This document shows, piece by piece, positions 12,101 to 22,207 of a stretch of DNA of 64,000 nucleotides. The DNA comes from Lycium barbarum (lineage: Eukaryota; Streptophyta; Magnoliopsida; Solanales; Solanaceae): NCBI RefSeq assembly GCF_019175385.1, contig NC_083346.1, forward strand, positions 1,550,001 to 1,614,000, given 5' to 3'. The notes beneath the pieces were generated by a model. That model saw nothing but the letters and a program-made list of their open reading frames with translations, did not search any database and was not told the DNA's origin. Positions within the stretch are counted from its first letter, which is position 1. Each line of letters starts with the position of its first letter. The translations under genes and the position numbers were made by a program.

Positions 12101-13907
12101 AGAGAAAAGGAAACAAGAATTAAGTATATTATGAGACTCTCATATGTTTTCATAACCATGACAGCCAATTGACTACTGCGTTAAACAAAATACATCTAAA
12201 ACTTGTAACAACCATTGAAATGTGTTAATCTGTCACTTTCACACTAATGACTGTGAGATGTGCATAATTTTTATTGGATAACTGATGCTATAGTAAGTAT
12301 GTTTCACTATAAATTTACTTTTTGAAAATTGAGTAGGTCATTAAGCAGATAGTCAGTAAATCCTTTCAAGTGTATATAATGAATGTGAACATTCAAAATA
12401 AGATAGTCATTTACGAAATATCTGGATCATAATCCATCCTCTATTTAACACATCGACAGTAAAATACGGCTCACATATTTGAGCTTGAATTAACCTTGTG
12501 GCTCTACGACCATAAATGCTTCAAATGGATTATAAATAATGATCAAGAAGCATTACCATTGCTCCTAAGGAGATCAGAGCTGAGTTCAGATCCTTCTTGT
12601 GCCAAGGAGATCAACTACAATCGAAGAAAAAATGAATTTAAGTTCCATCTGATCAATTTAGACAGAATTTATAGAAGAAAAAGACTTGGTTAGTGCCAAA
12701 TATAACCTGCATTGCAGTGACGAACTCATTGAAACCCAAAAAACCTTGTCGCTTAGAATCTGCGATTGCCCAGACCTTCATGCACAAAAATTGAAAATTA
12801 GTCATTTAAAACTATCACAACAACTACATACCCAGTATAATCGCACAAGGCGGGGGGTGGGGGGTGTCTAGGGAGGATAGTGTGTACGCAGACCTTTCCC
12901 CTACCTTATGTCATTTAACACTATCCCATAAGGCATATATCTAGGAAGTCAACTAACAAGCAAAAGCTGCTAACACAGTCCAAATGTTGCTTTAAAACAA
13001 TAAAGAACCTCAACATTCCCTAAACTTATTGCAGTCTTTTTTCATTGGTTGGCATTTTCATCGGGAAAAATGGTATTGGTATACATTGTTAACCATAGGA
13101 TGGCACAGTAAATGAAACTTAGATAAAATTTGAATTAAGCTTTCACTACTCTATACATTAAACTTCAACAACAGATGTATAAATCAATAAGGCTTGGAAA
13201 GGTAAAGAGATCGCGTATTAAAAAAAAAAAAACAATCATAAGTCTCATTTTTTACCAAAAATAAAACAAAAATCAGGCCTTGAATTCAGGCCTTAAATAA
13301 ATTTGAATATTCAAATAATCCATAAACAATTGCACATAGATTACTAATCAACGCATAAATAACAAATAATATGAACGAAACACAAAACTAAAGTCCAAAT
13401 ATCAACATATACATATATGTCTCTATGTATGCGCTTGCGTATATATACGTATATCTATAAATCAGATATATAAATCAATAAGGCCTCACTATATCCTACA
13501 ACGAAAACAACTTACAAATATCAAAACAACTATGCCAGTATTTCTATTTATTACTAATGGATGCATAAATAACAAATAAATACGAACAAAAATGCACACG
13601 CGCGCGCGCACACACATATATATATATATTACCTGTTTAAGTTCAGGTCTCGATAAATTCGACAAGGAAAACAACTTAGTAGCATCATTTCCTGTAATAC
13701 GACCATCGCCATCTGCGTATACAATCCAAAAACAAAGCAATAAATCGATAAGGTTTCATCCAAAATGTAAAAACAAATAGTTGTTAGTAACAGAACAGAT
13801 GAAAAATGTAGAAAAAATGTACCTGAATCGATGAAATTGAACCAGTTTTGGTATATTTTTTGATCCTCTTTAGAACATGAAGAAATTGGAACTGATACAA
13901 TCTCCAT
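9176..13907 (-). CDS. EHD: EH-domain-containing dynamin-like ATPase/GTPase (EHD family), complete, 16 exons
   Basis: Reconstructed exons, high to low: 13823-13907, 13633-13712, 12707-12775, 12557-12614, 12030-12085, 11903-11945, 11737-11798, 11345-11464, 11132-11234, 10971-11020, 10713-10841, 10187-10438, 9995-10074, 9689-9815, 9448-9591, 9176-9361. Phases agree throughout and give 547 aa, matching plant EHDs. An N-terminal EH domain holds a complete EF-hand loop (Asp27, Asp29, Asp31, Ile34, Asp38). The nucleotide-binding domain has P-loop GQYSTGKT (206-213), DTPG (294-297) and NKAD (360-363). The C-terminal helical part ends NFRNPYE. EHDs tubulate membranes in endocytosis and recycling; plant EHDs have the EH domain at the N-terminus, as here. 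The gene is immediately upstream, same strand, of the IBR1-type gene. SINE pieces sit in introns 2 and 11. Confidence 0.95.
10507..10672 (+). mobile_element. SINE-like retroposon in an EHD intron, flanked by 20-bp target duplication
   Basis: The 166-bp insert contains the 3' block ATCGGAAACAGCCTCCCTAC, GGTAGGGGTAAGGCTGCG, CCCCAGACCCCACTATTGTG and GGGATTACACTGGG found in Au/RTE-related plant retroposons. The flanks are identical 20-mers, aataggataaagtaaaataa, at 10487-10506 and 10673-10692. It lies antisense to the gene in the intron 10439-10712. Removing insert plus one duplicate leaves an intron of 88 bp. Confidence 0.9.
12818..12911 (-). mobile_element. 3' fragment of an Au/RTE-related retroposon in an EHD intron
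   Basis: Read on the minus strand it has the same GGTAGGGGAAAGGTCTGCG..ACACTATCCTCCCTAGAC order ending in a GGGTATGTAGTTGTTGTG tail. It is in the intron between exons 2 and 3 of the EHD-type gene, in the gene's own sense. Confidence 0.75.
13592..13629. repeat. Alternating purine-pyrimidine tract (AC/GC/AT), Z-DNA-prone
   Basis: 38 bases alternate purine and pyrimidine without a break: ACAC, then eight-plus CG/GC steps, then ACACAC and (AT)n. It starts one base inside the 5' splice site of EHD intron 2 (donor at 13631-13632). Confidence 0.9.
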
Positions 13908-15990
13908 TTTTTTTTTCTCTGTATGGTTTCAGTAATTTGAAATTTGAAAAGAACTGAAAGAGGGAATATAGTTACGGCATTTTCTTTATAACGGATAGGA
14001 GCGCTATTTGAGGAAGCTTTACGATGTCGTTATGGGATTGAGGGGTTTTTTTTTTTTTTTAAAAAAAAAAAAAAATACATTTACATAAGTTAGAATTCTA
14101 GCTTATTGATTTTGGCTTAAAAACAAATGTTTATAAGCACTTTTTATTTATCCAAACATTGCTAAAGTACTTAAAAGCTATTTTGACTTAAAAATACTTA
14201 AAATAAGTCAATCAGAACAGGCTCTAAGTTCAAATGTGCGGGCTCTAAATTCAAATGTGCATTCAGTCATTCTTATATACTCTGTATGAATTTATGTGAC
14301 GTATTTTGATTCGACAGGTTTAAACAAAAAAAAAATGTTTTGACACTTGTAATCTGTGAACATGTCATAACATTTACGTGACTATAAGAAATTTGTGAAC
14401 ATGTCATAATATTTACGTGACTATATGACTTTTGAAATTTATTGTCTTAGACATATACTAATATGCGTGTTGTTATAAAACTCAGGGTCATTTGGTTGGC
14501 AGGATAAGGATAATATTTTTGGGATAAGATGCGGGACTATTGTTATTCCGCGTTCGATTATGAATAGTAATTAGTCCCAAGATTATTTTATTCCATCATT
14601 TGTACTAAAATGGTAAAGTTACTATCCCATATAGAAGGTGAGATAAAATAAGTCCATGAAATATCCCAACTCATGGAATATACTTGTTTATCTCATCCCG
14701 CACACCAAACAAATTCTCTATAACAATAGTTCGTTGTAGCAGCTCAAAAATATACAGAGAATCACATTGGTGTAAACTGGTTTGACTATATAGTCCTTCC
14801 TTTCGAAATTATTGACATATTTTGATTCGATACGGGATTTAAGAAAAAAATAAAGATTTTTGAAATTTGTAGATATATTATGACATTTGCCTTTCTCTTA
14901 ATATTATTTGTGTTGCTATCAAACTCTTCATTAAGTGTAAAACGATAAATTTGAAATTAAATTATTTCAAAATATATAAATAGATCAGTTTTTCTTTTTG
15001 GAATAAGATAATTATAGTGTCGTGTAAACTAGAACGGATAAGAAATGATCAAATAGACATTTAGGTCGTTTCATCTCTGAGAATATAAATAAAATTGTTA
15101 ACTTATAGGAGTATTTTTTTTTTTATCTCTTATAAATTTATTTTATAATATTTGTAAATTTCATTATATGTTCCTTTGTATATTCTAATTTCCTTTCGGA
15201 AAAAAGAAAATCTCTACACAGTCTAGGATAATATTGTCGTTGTTGTATTCAAAATTTTGGATTAGAATGAATTGACTTGAAAAGAATCTTTGAAAAAATT
15301 CTTACTTATCCAGTAATCTTTAAATTTGAAATTCAAATTGAAACAGCCGAAAGAAGAGACAGCAATGAGTGTGACATTGGAGGACTGCCTATTCAAATTA
15401 TTATTATTATTATTATAATTATAAGTATTACTACTATAGTATTACTAAAGTGTATTAAAAAAATTATCCGCACCTAATGTTATACTAATTCGAGAAATAT
15501 ACGATAAATGTCTTCTCATATACTCTTTCACTAAACCATAGTTAATTTATACACATTACTTCACTATGACAAACTAGTATGATTTTGTGTAAACATCGGG
15601 TTCGCATAAGTATTAATAAAGTGTTAACGTGCAATTACTTTTTACTTGACCAATCCGAATTCCCGTTGCGTAAGACTGTTAAATGAGAAAGCATTCCTTG
15701 TTAGGATTTTATTCATTCTAGAGTTTAAACCCGACACAACTAATTAAGGGGAAGAGATCTTCCCCATCCCACCACGACTTTGGGTGTATATTTCAAATTG
15801 TCAGCAGAACACATACCATCTTCTGATCAATAAAACATACAATGACCAAAATTTGAGCAAAATGTAATCAATTGTTCTTCCATAATAAACGTTAATACAA
15901 GTTCTTCCATCATCTTTCAATTTTTGCTTACACTATTGAGTGAAGAGGAAAGAAGGCAAAACAAAAAAATTGACTTGAGCTTGTGAATCT
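13908..15990. other. Intergenic region between EHD promoter and RIN4 3' end
   Basis: Includes the EHD leader/promoter, a T-run/A-run palindrome at 14047-14074, a MITE-like element at about 14486-14718 whose ends read GGGTCATTTGGTTGGCAGG and, inverted, GAGAATTTGTTTGGTGTGCG, and an (ATT)n run at about 15398-15418. Two short stretches near 14285-14450 and 14800-14900 resemble Stowaway-type internal sequence (gtgacgtattttgattcgac / ttgacatattttgattcgat). No gene is supported. Confidence 0.5.
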
Positions 15991-18900
15991 TCAAAAAAGG
16001 CAGCAAAATACCTGCAAAATAAAAAATTAAAATAAAAGGAATTTATTACTAAATTTTGAATACAAGTAAAGTTACTAAATTTATTTAATTCCATATTCCG
16101 GTTTCACCAATGGGACACATGTGAGAATCACTGTATTGTCCATCATTCGTGAAGCTATTTGTGGTGAAGTGTGTAATCATATGATCTAAAAGCTTACAAT
16201 TTTATTATCATTTTTATTTATTTAATTATGTTTCCAACATGCCTCGCCATGTACGATTTTATTCCTTTTCATGAGCCAAGCACGCGGGAAACAAAAATAG
16301 GAGCCGATGAGGCTTCAACCCAAACTCTGTTTGGTTTGATACCATTTTGAAGTGTTAAACGAGATGGTCACGCACTTCAACATGAATTCCATTGCATCCA
16401 CCACTATCTCTTGCTCGAGCTGAAGAAAGTTAAATAAAACTTTTCATATACATCATCTAGTCATGAGTGTGCAGAGTCAAGGGGGGATTTAGATTGTTAG
16501 CTACTGGTTCACATGAATTCAGTAACTTTTATCCCAATCATATTTATATATTAAGAAATTCACAAAAATCTATCTATAAATATTTGATTGTTGAGGTCAC
16601 TATAAAAACATATAAACTTCAAATTCTGGATCTTCGCCAGTTCACAACTTCACATTTATAACTTTTTCTTTTCCATTTGTTATGTATTTTAGCAATATTC
16701 TGAAAGAAGGAGATATACCTTTGACTTAGCATTTCTTTTTTGATTATGTGATGAAGGCATGCTTGAATGTGGCTGCACCATAGGGAACTTAGAAGCTGCA
16801 ATATGCTTTTCCTCTTTAACTTTGTTGAAAATTACTGTAAATCCTTCTCCAGATTTTGGATCTTTCTCATCCCATGCCCCAAATTTTGGTACTGATGCTG
16901 CTGATGAACAAGACTGACATATACATGAAGCAGTTTAAATTAGAGATGGAGCCAGAAAATTTCACTTAGGAAATTAACACTCAGTAATTTCACAATATGA
17001 CTAGGAAATTAAACTTGATATGTACTCATAAATAGTGATGGAGCCAAAAAAAATCACTTAGGGGCAGTGGTGGATCTAAGATTTTTTTCACTACGGGGGT
17101 TTGAAAAATAAAAATGCAGCGTCCGTGATTTGGAATTGAAATCTCAAAGTGAATTTTCGACCCCCTAAATCAGGTTTAGGGGATTTAAAATCTATATATG
17201 TACATTAAATTTTTTTAAAAATATTACCTTATATAAATAGTGTAATTTTTCTTCGAGATGACTTATACATGTGAAAAATTGACTTTATATATATAGTGCA
17301 ATTTTTTATGACGATGGTTCGGCTGAACTTTTACGACATCCTAAACTTTTACAACATTCTAACTCTGCCCCTGCTCATAAATAGGAAAGATGATGCAGGT
17401 TTTCATACTTTTATTGTATCATCATTTGTTTGATGAAATACAATCAAAGGTGTAAAGCTATGATTAGATACAAAAAGGGAAAGAACTGGTCTTATTGAAC
17501 CAAATGATAAAATGCAATCTGCCAGTGCGATTTATTTGTTAAAATGGCACTTTAAGCAAATAAGAGACGGATTAAGGGCAATGAATTGTGGGCCCAAATA
17601 CTGCCTTTAGTTGAAACTTGTTGGCTCCGGGAAGGTGTCTTTACACTGCAATATTTCCCATAGTTTTAATTAATTCTACAAAACAATTATCCAAAAATAT
17701 TATCCAATTATTCATTCAATACTCTTTTTTTTTTTTGGGACAAGCAGTAGAGCTATTACTATATTTATAGATCAATTAATGCAAATTTAAACCTCTAACA
17801 CATTGATAAAAAACATCAGCAATAAATTTGACATAGTTGTCAATTGTGGAAGTTCATATAACAATTTACATTTAGACATAGCACATATTTAGTTGTTATG
17901 CTAAAGATTAAGCGATATTTAATTCATCTTAATTATGCTTCCCCACTGAATCGAGAATAATTTATGATGAATAAAACAAAGCTTCAAAACTTTAATTTTA
18001 AAATTTATTAAGGGATATTTAATTCATCTTAATTATGCTTCCCCACTGAATCGAGAATAATTTATGATGAATAAAATAAAGCTTCTAAACTTTAATTTTA
18101 AAATTTACTTTATTTTCTCTTCATAAAGGGCATACCCACTAAAAGCTATTTTCGTTCAAGTTGTAATTTTTCAAGTAAGTCATGAGCTAACTCCAATTTT
18201 AAATAGTGGCATCCCCTTCCATGGCTATTTGTTGTATACACAGAATGCGAGTAAGTTTTTACTGTTAAAATAACTTTATTTTTGCAGCCACTCATGAAAT
18301 ACTATAAACTTGCGCTTTGAAGAAGATGTACGTGCATCTGGTGTTACGACCCAAGCCCATGAGATGTAAAATCCCGCTTTGGAGCAATAGACCTCGCAGC
18401 TTTGTCGTGAGGCTGAACATCATTAAGTCCAAAATAAGGTGAACTCATGTTACACCCTATAAAACTCTTTACTTTTTTCTCTCATTTTGATGTGAGATTT
18501 GTGTTTGTTATCACGTGCAATTCTTCTTCAGAAGCTTGTCAGCTTTGAAGTTTATCAATCCTTCTCTTTGACCCGCCCTTGTAGGCTTGCCCTCCGTCAT
18601 GGGAATCACCAGCTCATAATTTTAACCATCCATTTATAGACAAATCTATCACTATGACATATTAATCACATCATCAACTTTCTTGCTAATATTTCTTACA
18701 TGTTCGTTCATATAGTACTGAAATTTTCACTCACTAACTCCCGATAAAGTTATAATTCAAAGACATATGAATCTCACTCTTAAGGCCCTATATGATTCTA
18801 AAGCTCTAACCAAATAGTACTATTTAAAGAGGCTTTCTCCATGGTGGAAAAATTATAATTGTCACTACATAAAAATTGTTGCACGTTCAAAGCAGAGTAA

Positions 18901-20104
18901 TATCATTCAGTGCATTCTTTAAGAGGCAATCAGCTTGAAATTTGAACAATGAAAGAATAACAACTTACAAGATCATCAGATGGATTTCTGCTACTTTTGA
19001 TCAGTCTATTTGGACTAGGTGGAACAAAACCATTGCCACGATCGTTCTTATTCTTCTTGACATCAGATTTTCTGTGACGTTGCGTTACCCCAAATGACTC
19101 TGAATTTGAATTTGTCGAGCCAATACTCTTGTTTTGGCCTGAGCCAGAAGGATTTCTGCGGTGACCATAATTGTACTGAGGTGTTTCGAATGAAGGAACT
19201 TTCGCAGGAGAAACGTTAACGCTAGCATCGTCATATCTACCATATGCAAAGGCCTCTGGATTCTCCTCTGGATCATTTGGATTTATCATTTTACCGCCTT
19301 TATTAACTTTGCGCGCATTCTCAAAATAGGCTGTGTATGGCACATTTTCACCATCCCAGTTCCCAAATTTTGGAACATGTGATCCCTGCTGCAACAAAAT
19401 TATTTCAAGAGTAGAGAATAACAACGCCTCAATCTTAAGCAAGTTGAGGTCGACCATATGAATCTCAGTCCAAATTATATAAAACAAATTAATTAGAAAG
19501 TACTTGAATGTCTAAATCCTTCTGACATGACTAAGAAAACTCATAGAATAATGAGACCTATGTAAAACATACTAACATGACTAAAACTTTACCCTAGACT
19601 ACTTCAGGTCTTGAGAAACATGCGATCCTTGCTGCAACAAAGGTATTTCAAGAGTATATACAACAACTACCGACAACTACGCGTCAATCTCAAGCAAGCT
19701 AGAGTTGGCTATATGAATCCTCACTGATCATATTGTACTATTTAAACTCATCCAATCCTATAAAATAGTAGTATAAGTTCTCTATACTTTCTACCGCCCA
19801 TGTCGCTCTAGAAATTTTCTATTGCACCTTCGAAGTAAGATGGAGTCAGGACTTTCACTAAAAGATTTTAAAGAATTAAGTAGACACAAGGAGAAGCCGA
19901 TGGGATTAACAACTAGTACAACGTAAAAACAATTGACTTTATATATACACTGCACTATACAGTGCAATTTTCTAGCGATCTGAAACGCCCCGCACCCCCT
20001 AGCTCCACCCTTGCTTCAAAGTTGCAACGAATTGATAGAACTACTTGATTGTAAATGCAACTATGAACTAGTTAGAACCTTTCATGGTTTTCCCAAATGT
20101 GTAG

Positions 20105-20155
<51 letters not shown>

Positions 20156-20272
20156 CTAACTTTTGTGTTCTTTTCCCTAACTAATAACTCTGAGAAAGCA
20201 ATATTCAAGATAAAATAACATAACTGAGGTGCAAAAACAAGAATTTGAAGAAGAAACATTACTTACAGCCAT
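15991..20272 (-). CDS. RIN4: RPM1-interacting protein 4 (RIN4) homologue, two NOI motifs, complete, 4 coding exons
   Basis: Coding exons, high to low: 20267-20272 (only ATG GCT), 18969-19388, 16719-16913, 15991-16011 (GT..AG introns, phase 0 throughout), giving 213 aa, the usual length. N-terminal NOI motif VPKFGNW at 7-13 and C-terminal VPKFGAW at 150-156 match the two sites at which the bacterial protease AvrRpt2 cuts RIN4. Thr168 in GEGFTVIFNKV corresponds to the regulatory threonine of Arabidopsis RIN4. The last exon encodes VFCCLF, providing the Cys-Cys that is acylated for plasma-membrane attachment. RIN4 is a plasma-membrane regulator of immunity guarded by NLR receptors; here that is inferred by homology. 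The middle is Ser/Asn/Lys-rich and disordered. The 6-bp first and 21-bp last coding exons are easy for automatic predictors to miss. Confidence 0.92.
17033..17373. mobile_element. Short hAT-like element in RIN4 intron 2
   Basis: The left end reads AGTGATGGAGCC, the right end CTCTGCCCCTG, the pattern of 'CAGTGGCGGAGCC..' elements. The flanks repeat CTCATAAATA at 17025-17034 and 17374-17383. Internal sequence includes a second CAGTGGTGGATC block at 17066, which may be a nested or duplicated end. Confidence 0.6.
17912..18111. repeat. Tandem duplication, two 100-bp units, in RIN4 intron 2
   Basis: Units begin at 17912 and 18012, differing at only a few positions (agCgatattt / agGgatattt; aataaaaCaaagc / aataaaaTaaagc; cttcAaaact / cttcTaaact). 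Confidence 0.93.
18112..18968. other. Remaining RIN4 intron 2 sequence
   Basis: Part of the 2,055-bp intron 16914-18968. A block at about 18343-18600 (TTACGACCCAAGCCCATGAG onward, with CCCGC and CCGTCATGGG motifs) has a different composition from its AT-rich surroundings and may be a TE fragment, but I do not recognise it. Confidence 0.3.
19610..19735 (-). repeat. Partial duplication of the RIN4 exon-2 acceptor region, inside intron 1
   Basis: A copy of the acceptor and first ~16 coding bases of exon 2, plus about 80 bp of intron, lies 243 bp upstream of the real one. The core GATCC(C/T)TGCTGCAACAAA occurs at 19381 and 19624. The AG acceptor is preserved at 19632-19633, but the coding similarity fades after the SHV codons. 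Confidence 0.85.
20106..20152. repeat. (TA)n microsatellite in RIN4 intron 1
   Basis: An uninterrupted run of about 23 TA dinucleotides. Confidence 0.97.
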
Positions 20273-20479
20273 TAATGATTTTGGGATTAATTCTTCTTCT
20301 TGCTTTTTGGTTCTTCAATGGAAATATAACTTATTGTGTATTAAGAAAACTCAAGATTTGAAGTGGGACCCTTTTTTATTTTTATTTTTAGTTTACCGGA
20401 GATTTCAATGAATTTTGGACCTGCTAGGCAACTAAAGAAATAGGTTGTGTTGGTTACATCTATTTGTTTCTATTAAAAT

Positions 20480-20935
20480 TAAATAAAACCAAACAACCTT
20501 GGACTTCAATATAGTATCTAATTTCTTGGCATGGAGGAAAGACAAATGATCCTTAACTAAGAAAACTGATTCAATTGGTTTTAGTTGACTCCACTTTTGG
20601 AGTGGTAGTTGTTGGTTAGAGCTATTTGTTTCTATTGAAATAAAACTAAAAAAAATTCCGCATCTTAATGAAACTATGCAATGCGAATTTAAATTAATCG
20701 GACCATCAGCTCTGATTACTAAATGGTTAAATCGAAAAAACAAAACCAAACAACCTTAGGTTTCAAGATTGTATTTTCTTGGCATGGAGGAAAGCCGAAT
20801 GAACCTTAACTTAAGCGAAGATGATTCAACTGGTTTTAGTTGACTTCTCTTTTGGAGGGTTAATTATTGGTTAGAGCTATTTGTTTTCATTGAAATATAA
20901 CCAAAACAAAATCCCAGGTGGGGTACACTTACTCA
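20480..20935. repeat. Imperfect tandem duplication, ~253-bp period, upstream of RIN4
   Basis: The block 'TTTCTTGGCATGGAGGAAAG..TCAA(T/C)TGGTTTTAGTTGACT..TTTTGGAG..TTGGTTAGAGCTATTTGTTT' occurs at about 20522-20640 and again at 20775-20895, each preceded by a 'CCAAACAACCTT' stretch. It lies in the region upstream of the RIN4 start. No coding region. Confidence 0.8.
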
Positions 20936-21868
20936 TAATGAACCTATGTGACAAGAATTTGAACTAGTCGGTATAAATTTTATCTCTTAAGAACCGTACA
21001 TGTGCCTTTTAATGCACACGATTCATAAAATTTATGTTCAATGTCTAGTAATATTGTTACTGGTTCAAATCCAGTAACTTAATTTTTGATGACTACTATT
21101 TTAGTAAAAGAACTCATCCACGAGAAAACCAAAGGGCTAATAGCATTTTTAGTTCCGTAGTCGCTGAAATCTAATTTTAATCCTTGTGATTTATGACTTA
21201 GACATATAATCTTTAATTAACAAAGATGTGTCCTTTTTGTTCCCTTTATGTAGGAAATGTGTTATACTTAGACTATTTATAGAACCATATTACACTCAGA
21301 CATGAGTAACAATACTTATTGAACATTACATATGGGTAATTCAGTAGTTTCATGATTGATAATGCGATAATTTTGTGAAGAGTCAGAGAAAGAAGGATTA
21401 AAAGTGCATCACTCTAATTAATTGAAGTTTCAAAGTGCTTAGCTAGATATCACAAGGACTAAAATCAAAATTTAACAATAACAGAAGGACCGAAAACTAC
21501 AATTACCCCTAGAACAAAATGCAATTGAAATGGTTCTTGGACGATAATTAATGAAGTTTTCCCATATATTTCTCAAGTAAGGAAGAGTAATGAAGGTTTT
21601 TCTTATATATTTCATAATAATTAGACTCATCACTTCTTCAACTATATAATGTAGAAATAGCTTGATTGTTTTGCAATCACTACTAAAAATATAGGCAAAT
21701 TAGGCTGAAACAAATTTGTCATGATTGATATTACGATAAATTTGTGAAGAGTCACAGACAAAGGGATTAAAAGTGCATCACTTGAATTAATTGAAGGTTC
21801 AAAATGCTTAGCTAGATATCACTAGGACCAAACTCAGAATTTAACAATAACTAAGGGACCAAAACTAC

Positions 21869-22107
21869 AAGTACCCCTACACCAAAATGCAGTTGAAATG
21901 GTTCTTAGACAATATAATTAATGAAGTTTTGTTATATGTCCCTACACCAAAATGCAGATGAAATGGTTCTAATGAAGTTTTGTTATATGTCCCTACACCA
22001 AAATATAGATGAAATGGTTCTTGGACTATATAGTTAATGAAGTTTTGTTATATGCCCCTACACCAAAATACAGTTGAAATGATTCTTGGACTATATATTT
22101 CATAATA
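21869..22107. repeat. Small tandem array, four ~50-67-bp units
   Basis: Units begin CCCTACACCAAAAT and continue with a GTTGAAATGGTTCTT / GATGAAATGGTTC block and TAATGAAGTTTTGTTATATG. Starts near 21870, 21940, 21991 and 22056; the second unit lacks about 14 bp. Confidence 0.9.
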
Positions 22108-22130
22108 ATCAGACCCGTCACTACTTCAAC

Positions 22131-22138
22131 TATATATT
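22131..22138 (+). promoter_or_regulatory. TATA-like box of the secreted-peptide gene
   Basis: TATATATT about 70 bp upstream of the ATG at 22208, in an otherwise suitable short leader. A second copy sits in the duplicated unit at 21643. Core promoter assignment is by position only. Confidence 0.45.
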
Positions 22139-22207
22139 GTAGAAATAGCTTGATAGTTTTGCACTAGCAACTAATAAAAACATAGCAAATTAGGCTAAGA
22201 CCAAAAA

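Larger units (their letters stand above)
21345..22205. repeat. Duplicated promoter/leader segment upstream of the secreted-peptide gene
   Basis: Unit 1 (about 21345-21713) and unit 2 (about 21714-22205) share the order: CATGATTGATA, GTGAAGAGTCA, GGATTAAAAGTGCATCAC, GCTTAGCTAGATATCAC, AATGCA(A/G)TTGAAATGGTTCTT, CATAATAAT(T/C)AGAC, TATATA(A/T)TGTAGAAATAGCTTG, GCAAATTAGGCT. Unit 2 is longer because of an extra small tandem array at 21869-22107. The duplicated block reaches to the bases just before the ATG at 22208, so a TATA-like box occurs twice (21643-21650 and 22131-22138). Confidence 0.88.

Noticed and set aside
16321..16440. Alternative RIN4 last exon (acceptor CTTCAG before CTCGAGCAAG)
   Set aside because: Its translation lacks the Cys-containing tail expected of RIN4, whereas the 15991-16011 exon supplies it with a good acceptor.
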